Below, one piece after another: positions 60,378 through 64,000 of a stretch of DNA of 64,000 bases; positions within the stretch are counted from its first letter, which is position 1; the number at the start of each line of letters is the position of its first letter. A model generated the notes under the pieces. That model was not told the DNA's origin, made no database searches, and worked only from the letters and a program-made list of their open reading frames with translations. The stretch comes from Bacillota bacterium (GTDB lineage: Bacteria; Bacillota; Clostridia; Lachnospirales; Cellulosilyticaceae), in the NCBI GenBank assembly GCA_023393125.1, contig JAEWMQ010000058.1, positions 1 through 64,000 on the forward strand, given 5' to 3'. The position numbers and the translations under genes are program-made.

Positions 60378-62618
60378 TTAATGTTTATATACCTTAGCAA
60401 TTAACGCGGCGCAAATTCTTTCTATTATTATGCCTATAACTGTAATACCTACAAACAGTAATAATGTATTCATACTTATAAGAGGAAGTTTTAAAATCTT
60501 ATGGAATAGCAATACTGCAGTGAAAAATCCAATTGTAGTCGTAATAGCAAGAAATGCTCTTAGCTTATTAAATGGTCTACAAGATTTAATAACCCCAACA
60601 ATACCTAGCATACCTACAGTTAAGTACATAAGCAGTGCTGTCTGCTCACTATCATTTGGAACCATAAATGATGCACCTCCAATAATGAGACAGCATAGTG
60701 TTATGGCAATGGCATTAGGTGCTGCATTTTTTAAGGCTGTAGGTAAGAATTTACCTTTTATTTTTTTATCATTAGGTTCAAAGGAAATGAAGAATGATGG
60801 ATAACCCTCAATGATTAAATCAATAAGTGTAATCTGTATCGGTATAAAAGGAAAATCCATATTAAGTAATATGCAAATGATACATAACAATACGGAATAA
60901 ATGGTTTTTATAAAGAATACGCCAGCTGATTTTGTAATATTATTTACAACTCTTCTTCCTTCTGCAAGAACACTTTTTAGTACTGAGAAATCAGAGTCAA
61001 GTAATACTAGCTGTGCTGTTTGCCTTGCAGCATCACTTCCATTCCCCATTGCAATAGAGCAGTCAGCTTGCTTCATTGCTAAAAGGTCATTTACACCGTC
61101 ACCTGTCATTGCAACATTATGCCCCTCATTTTGCATTGCACTAATCAGATATTTCTTCTGTTGTGGTGTAACACGTCCGAAAACAGAATACGCTTTCGCT
61201 ACCTTTGGAATGTCCTCATCACTCACTGTAGACATATCTATAAATCTGTCAGCACCTTTTATCCCGGCTTTTGCCGCAACAGCTGATACTGTAACTGGAT
61301 TATCTCCAGAAATAACCTTTACATCAACCTCTTCTTTATGGAAATAAGAAATAGCAGAAACTGCATTTTTTCTTATTGGGTCACTAATAATGATGGCAGC
61401 AAGTAGATGTACCTCACTTGCATTAATTGTTTTGTCTTCTATTTTGTCTACTACACCTGCAAGTAGGATTCTCTTTCCTTCCTTCATCTCATGGCGTACA
61501 GCCTCTGGAAGCTCTTTATCACAAAGTCTCTCAGGTGCACCAATTACAAATGTATTTCCATTATCAAAAGTTACAGCACTCCATTTTCTATCAGATGAAA
61601 ATGGAATCTTTGATATTACCTGAAACTCATCTGCTTGTGGAAAATAATTTTTCATAGCCTGAAACGTTGCATTATTGTCATCTGTATTGCCCAGGAAAAC
61701 TCCCATAACAGTATTAAATGGTATCTCAAAGTCATTATCAAGCATTATGACATTCTCAACTTGCATTTTACCTTCTGTTATTGTCCCTGTTTTGTCGAGA
61801 CATATAATATCAACATGTGCAAGGGACTCTATGGAATATAAATCTTGTACAAGTACTTTCTGCTTAGAAAGCCTAACAATTCCTGTAGCTAAACCAATAC
61901 TAATAAGTAACACAAGTCCTTTAGGAAGCATCCCTAATAGCCCTGCTGCTGTTGAAACAACTGCTGTTTGAAGTGAATTGCTTCTTAGAAAATAAGCTTC
62001 AAGAAATAAGATCACACCTAGAGGAATAATTAACCAACCTGTAAATCCAGTTACTTTTCTCATAGAAAGTAATAACTCTGAATTGACCTTTTTTAACTTT
62101 TTTACCTCGTCGGCTATTTTAGAAACATAGTTTTCACTACCTGTATGAAGTACCTTTGCCTGACACTTACCACTAATAACTGAGCTACCCGATAAAAGTG
62201 AGTCCCCTTGTTTCTTTATAATAGGGTCTGATTCTCCAGTAAGTAGTGATTCATTTACTTCTAACTCCCCTGAGAGAATCACACTGTCAGCGCAGATTTG
62301 ATTTCCACTTTCAAGTAAAAGAATATCGTTATCTTCTACCTCTTGAACTGAAACATGCATTTTTTCATTGTTTCTGATAATATCAGCCGTTGGCATTGAT
62401 AAAAGAGATAACTCTTCCACTAGCTTCTTAGCTTTTAATTCCTGTACAATTCCAATGCAGACATTAACCGCAATGATCAGTATGAAGAACATATTCGACC
62501 ATGCTCCCACGCAGGCAAGGGCAATTGCGATAAGTAGATTAAACAGGTTAAAAAGCGTACAGATATTGTCCTTAAATATCTGGCCTGTCGTTTTTGTTAT
62601 TTGATTTTCCTTATTCAT
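60378..62618 (-). CDS. P-type cation ATPase of uncharacterised type
   Basis: 746-aa P-type ATPase with about ten membrane segments and no heavy-metal-binding N-terminal domain. TGES (LLTGESDP) actuator, DKTGTITEGKM phosphorylation Asp near residue 274, KWSAVTFD nucleotide domain, and TGDGVNDLLAMKQAD hinge. The segment-4 motif is PKGL (GMLPKGLVLL) where Ca2+/Mg2+/Mn2+ pumps have PEGL, so one coordinating Glu is a Lys. Ion specificity cannot be told; relatives include P-type families without known substrate. AAAAGGA precedes the ATG. Confidence 0.9.
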   Translation of the reverse strand: MNKENQITKTTGQIFKDNICTLFNLFNLLIAIALACVGAWSNMFFILIIAVNVCIGIVQELKAKKLVEELSLLSMPTADIIRNNEKMHVSVQEVEDNDILLLESGNQICADSVILSGELEVNESLLTGESDPIIKKQGDSLLSGSSVISGKCQAKVLHTGSENYVSKIADEVKKLKKVNSELLLSMRKVTGFTGWLIIPLGVILFLEAYFLRSNSLQTAVVSTAAGLLGMLPKGLVLLISIGLATGIVRLSKQKVLVQDLYSIESLAHVDIICLDKTGTITEGKMQVENVIMLDNDFEIPFNTVMGVFLGNTDDNNATFQAMKNYFPQADEFQVISKIPFSSDRKWSAVTFDNGNTFVIGAPERLCDKELPEAVRHEMKEGKRILLAGVVDKIEDKTINASEVHLLAAIIISDPIRKNAVSAISYFHKEEVDVKVISGDNPVTVSAVAAKAGIKGADRFIDMSTVSDEDIPKVAKAYSVFGRVTPQQKKYLISAMQNEGHNVAMTGDGVNDLLAMKQADCSIAMGNGSDAARQTAQLVLLDSDFSVLKSVLAEGRRVVNNITKSAGVFFIKTIYSVLLCIICILLNMDFPFIPIQITLIDLIIEGYPSFFISFEPNDKKIKGKFLPTALKNAAPNAIAITLCCLIIGGASFMVPNDSEQTALLMYLTVGMLGIVGVIKSCRPFNKLRAFLAITTTIGFFTAVLLFHKILKLPLISMNTLLLFVGITVIGIIIERICAALIAKVYKH

Positions 62619-62942
62619 TTAATTATCCTTTTGTATTACCTTTCTTTTAGATGTTAAAACTCGTCCATTGAGGATGGTGTAAAAGTATTTCCCCTAATAT
62701 CACTTAACAATAGAGTCAAATTATTATATCATTTGTGATGGAGAATTGAAACTTTATTCCGTAAATTTAATCAAGCGGCCCGATCTCCTCTTAAACCATT
62801 TAAAACAAGCATTTCCTATTAACAGCTTTCTAATTCTATCACTGATGGGTTATGTAAGCTTAGGCGTACTTATCCTATGATAATAATAACAAAAAGATAT
62901 GAATAACTTTTGTAAGATACTAAAAGTTTTAAAAAATATTAA

Positions 62943-62983
62943 GACCGTATTCATTCATGTTTTTCACATTCCTAAATACGGTC
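62943..62983. terminator. Hairpin in the 410-base gap left of the TIGR04076 gene
   Basis: GACCGTATT (62943-62951) and AATACGGTC (62975-62983) form a perfect 9-bp stem; on the - strand TTAATATTTTTT follows. It likely ends the TIGR04076 transcript. The remaining 62619-62942 shows no gene. Confidence 0.75.
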
Positions 62984-63029
62984 AATAACTAAGTGCTTAG
63001 CTATGTACTTAAATATAAATTAACCTTTA

Positions 63030-63377
63030 TTACTGTGTCACTGGCGTATAATCAATATGTGATTCTTGATCTGTAGATTCTAGCTTAAAAATAACTGGTC
63101 TCAAACCATCATTACAACTACAAATGGCTACACCTGGCTTTCTAATCCAATCTCCGTAATAAAATAACTCTTTACCACTTCCGTGTGCTAATGCAAATAC
63201 ATATTGATATATAGCTTTCCATGCTTCATCACAGAAACCTTCTGGTTTTGCATAGTCGGCATAGAATACTTCTCCCACTTTCAACATTGGGCAAGACTTT
63301 AATCCCTCTACTCCATATTCCTTAGCTAACTCTTCATCTAAAGTTGTTTTCAGTACTGTAATTTTAACTTTTTTCAT
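63030..63377 (-). CDS. TIGR04076 family protein
   Basis: 115-aa soluble protein. KVKITVLKTTLDEELAKEYGVEGLKSCPMLKVGEVF, FCDEAWKAIYQYVFALAHG and GVAICSCNDGLRPVIFKLE match the TIGR04076 family of small Cys-containing proteins of unknown function. The ATG at 63377 follows AAAAGGAG by seven bases; a longer frame to 63677 runs antisense across the HxlR gene and is rejected. Divergent from an HxlR regulator, its probable controller. Confidence 0.85.
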   Translation of the reverse strand: MKKVKITVLKTTLDEELAKEYGVEGLKSCPMLKVGEVFYADYAKPEGFCDEAWKAIYQYVFALAHGSGKELFYYGDWIRKPGVAICSCNDGLRPVIFKLESTDQESHIDYTPVTQ

Positions 63378-63412
63378 TATTATTCTCCTTTTAATTTGAC
63401 CTAATAATGAGT

Positions 63413-63426
63413 TCATTGTACAATGA
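63413..63426. promoter_or_regulatory. Operator palindrome between TIGR04076 and HxlR genes
   Basis: TCATTGTACAATGA is a perfect 14-bp palindrome midway in the divergent region. HxlR-family proteins bind such sites next to divergent targets, so it is a likely autoregulatory and target operator. Confidence 0.65.
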
Positions 63427-63488
63427 CTGATATGAATTTTATAGTATGCACTTTTTAACCCCATACTAACAAAAAGGATAGTGTAAAC

Positions 63489-63824
63489 ATGAGTATGAAA
63501 GACATTCAAACTAATATTAAAAGTATTAAAGATACACCTTTCGGATATACCCTCTCTATTATTGATGGAAAATGGAAAATGGTAATTATGTATTGGCTTA
63601 TTGAGCATCAACCCATCCGTTATAATGAACTTCAAAGAAAAATTGGCACCATATCCTATCGCACGCTCAGTCAACAACTACGTGAGCTAGAAGAAGATGG
63701 TATCATTATCAGAAAAGAATACCCTCAAATTCCTCCAAAAGTTGAATACAGCCTTTCTGAAAAAGGGCTATCTTTAATGCCAATTCTAGAAGAGATGTGC
63801 AAATGGGGAGAAGAACATCGTTAA
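63489..63824 (+). CDS. HxlR family transcriptional regulator
   Basis: 111-aa winged-helix regulator: TLSIIDGKWKMVIMYWLIEHQPIRYNELQRKIGTISYRTLSQQLRELEEDGIIIRKEYPQIPPKVEYSLSEKGLSL is the HxlR signature throughout. It has no Cys outside the C-terminal EEMCKWG, so redox or aldehyde sensing is not assured. AAAGGA lies about ten bases before the ATG. Divergent from the TIGR04076 gene. Confidence 0.93.
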   Translation: MSMKDIQTNIKSIKDTPFGYTLSIIDGKWKMVIMYWLIEHQPIRYNELQRKIGTISYRTLSQQLRELEEDGIIIRKEYPQIPPKVEYSLSEKGLSLMPILEEMCKWGEEHR

Positions 63825-63841
63825 GTTCATTCTCCCCATTT
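63801..63841. terminator. Bidirectional terminator overlapping the HxlR stop
   Basis: AAATGGGGAGAA (63801-63812) and TTCTCCCCATTT (63830-63841) form a perfect 12-bp stem; the stop codon lies in its loop. It ends both hxlR (+) and the tcdA gene (-). Confidence 0.88.
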
Positions 63842-63875
63842 ATAGTATTTTTCATTTTAGACGTTTTATATCAAA

Positions 63876-64000
63876 TTAAGTTAAATCCTTTACGATTTCA
63901 CCGGCAATAATAAGCCCTGCTACTGATGGTACAAAGGCTGCACTTCCTGGTATATCTCTACGATCTGTACACTTTCTTTCTGCTCCTGGTGGGCAAATGC
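63876..64000 (-). CDS. tcdA: tRNA threonylcarbamoyladenosine dehydratase, C-terminal fragment
   Basis: The last 41 residues, cut by the window edge: ICPPGAERKCTDRRDIPGS and AFVPSVAGLIIAGEIVKDLT are the diagnostic end of TcdA (CsdL), a ThiF/E1-like ATP-dependent enzyme that cyclises t6A in tRNA to ct6A. The stop is at 63876-63878. The convergent terminator separates it from hxlR. Confidence 0.88.
   Translation of the reverse strand, partial: ICPPGAERKCTDRRDIPGSAAFVPSVAGLIIAGEIVKDLT

Noticed and set aside
60901..61347. 148-codon + strand frame within the P-type ATPase gene
   Set aside because: Antisense shadow of a strongly conserved coding region, no ribosome site.
63378..63677. N-terminal extension of the TIGR04076 frame
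   Set aside because: It runs antisense over the HxlR gene; the ATG at 63377 has a clear AAAAGGAG site and starts the family domain.

Overview
The window is AT-rich, densely coded DNA from a low-GC Firmicute. Strong AGGAGG-type ribosome binding sites, short operons, many hairpin terminators and a sufCBDSU cluster all point to the Clostridia, probably an anaerobic Lachnospiraceae or Cellulosilyticum-like gut or cellulolytic bacterium. That placement is inference from gene content. I see no rRNA, tRNA, CRISPR array or complete insertion sequence. A small fragment at 1-118 is visibly GC-richer than its surroundings.

Layout. 0.4-12.4 kb is an amino-sugar locus. nagB and nagA are on the + strand. 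On the - strand are a GH94 phosphorylase very like N,N'-diacetylchitobiose phosphorylase, a phosphohexomutase, a YesM/YesN-type two-component system and a sugar ABC importer. Together they make a phosphorolytic chitobiose pathway: import, split to GlcNAc and GlcNAc-1-P, mutase to GlcNAc-6-P, NagA, NagB. The nagB and phosphorylase promoters share a 13-base motif just upstream of their -35 boxes. 12.6-18.4 kb holds DegV, oleate hydratase with a TetR regulator, an AraC/GyrI regulator, a YoaK-like membrane protein and a DUF6054-like protein. 18.5-21.9 kb holds a cell-surface polysaccharide operon (GT2-GtrA, phosphodiester glycosidase, membrane protein) and an AAC(3)-like acetyltransferase.

22-27 kb is a siderophore uptake operon (permease, ATPase, binding protein, cytosolic esterase) controlled by a perfect palindrome, with divergent AraC and DtxR-type regulators. 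27.4-32.5 kb holds a rhomboid protease, a FliB-like protein, small proteins, a 7-alpha-hydroxysteroid dehydrogenase-like SDR and a thioesterase. 32.7-37.3 kb is the SUF iron-sulfur assembly operon. 37.5-45.3 kb holds a 27-aa peptide gene, a FUSC-type membrane protein, a cupin behind a MerR-type promoter, an AraC regulator with two GyrI domains and a 43-aa gene fused to its stop, a Dph6-like enzyme and an NSS transporter with a divergent LysR. 45.4-55.3 kb holds rsmH, an unrecognised 378-aa protein, esterases, an acetyltransferase, a GGDEF protein, a TetR-hydrolase pair with a double operator, and an OmpR/histidine kinase pair.

55.4-60.2 kb is the most intriguing unit: a radical SAM protein (Elp3-like Cx9CxxC), a PPOX-fold flavoprotein and a taurine/sulfonate-type ABC importer. 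It is read from a near-consensus promoter through a leader ending in an intrinsic terminator 164 nt before the first gene. I know no described pathway with this composition. The window closes with a P-type ATPase carrying an unusual PKGL motif, a TIGR04076 protein with a divergent HxlR regulator, and the C-terminus of tcdA.
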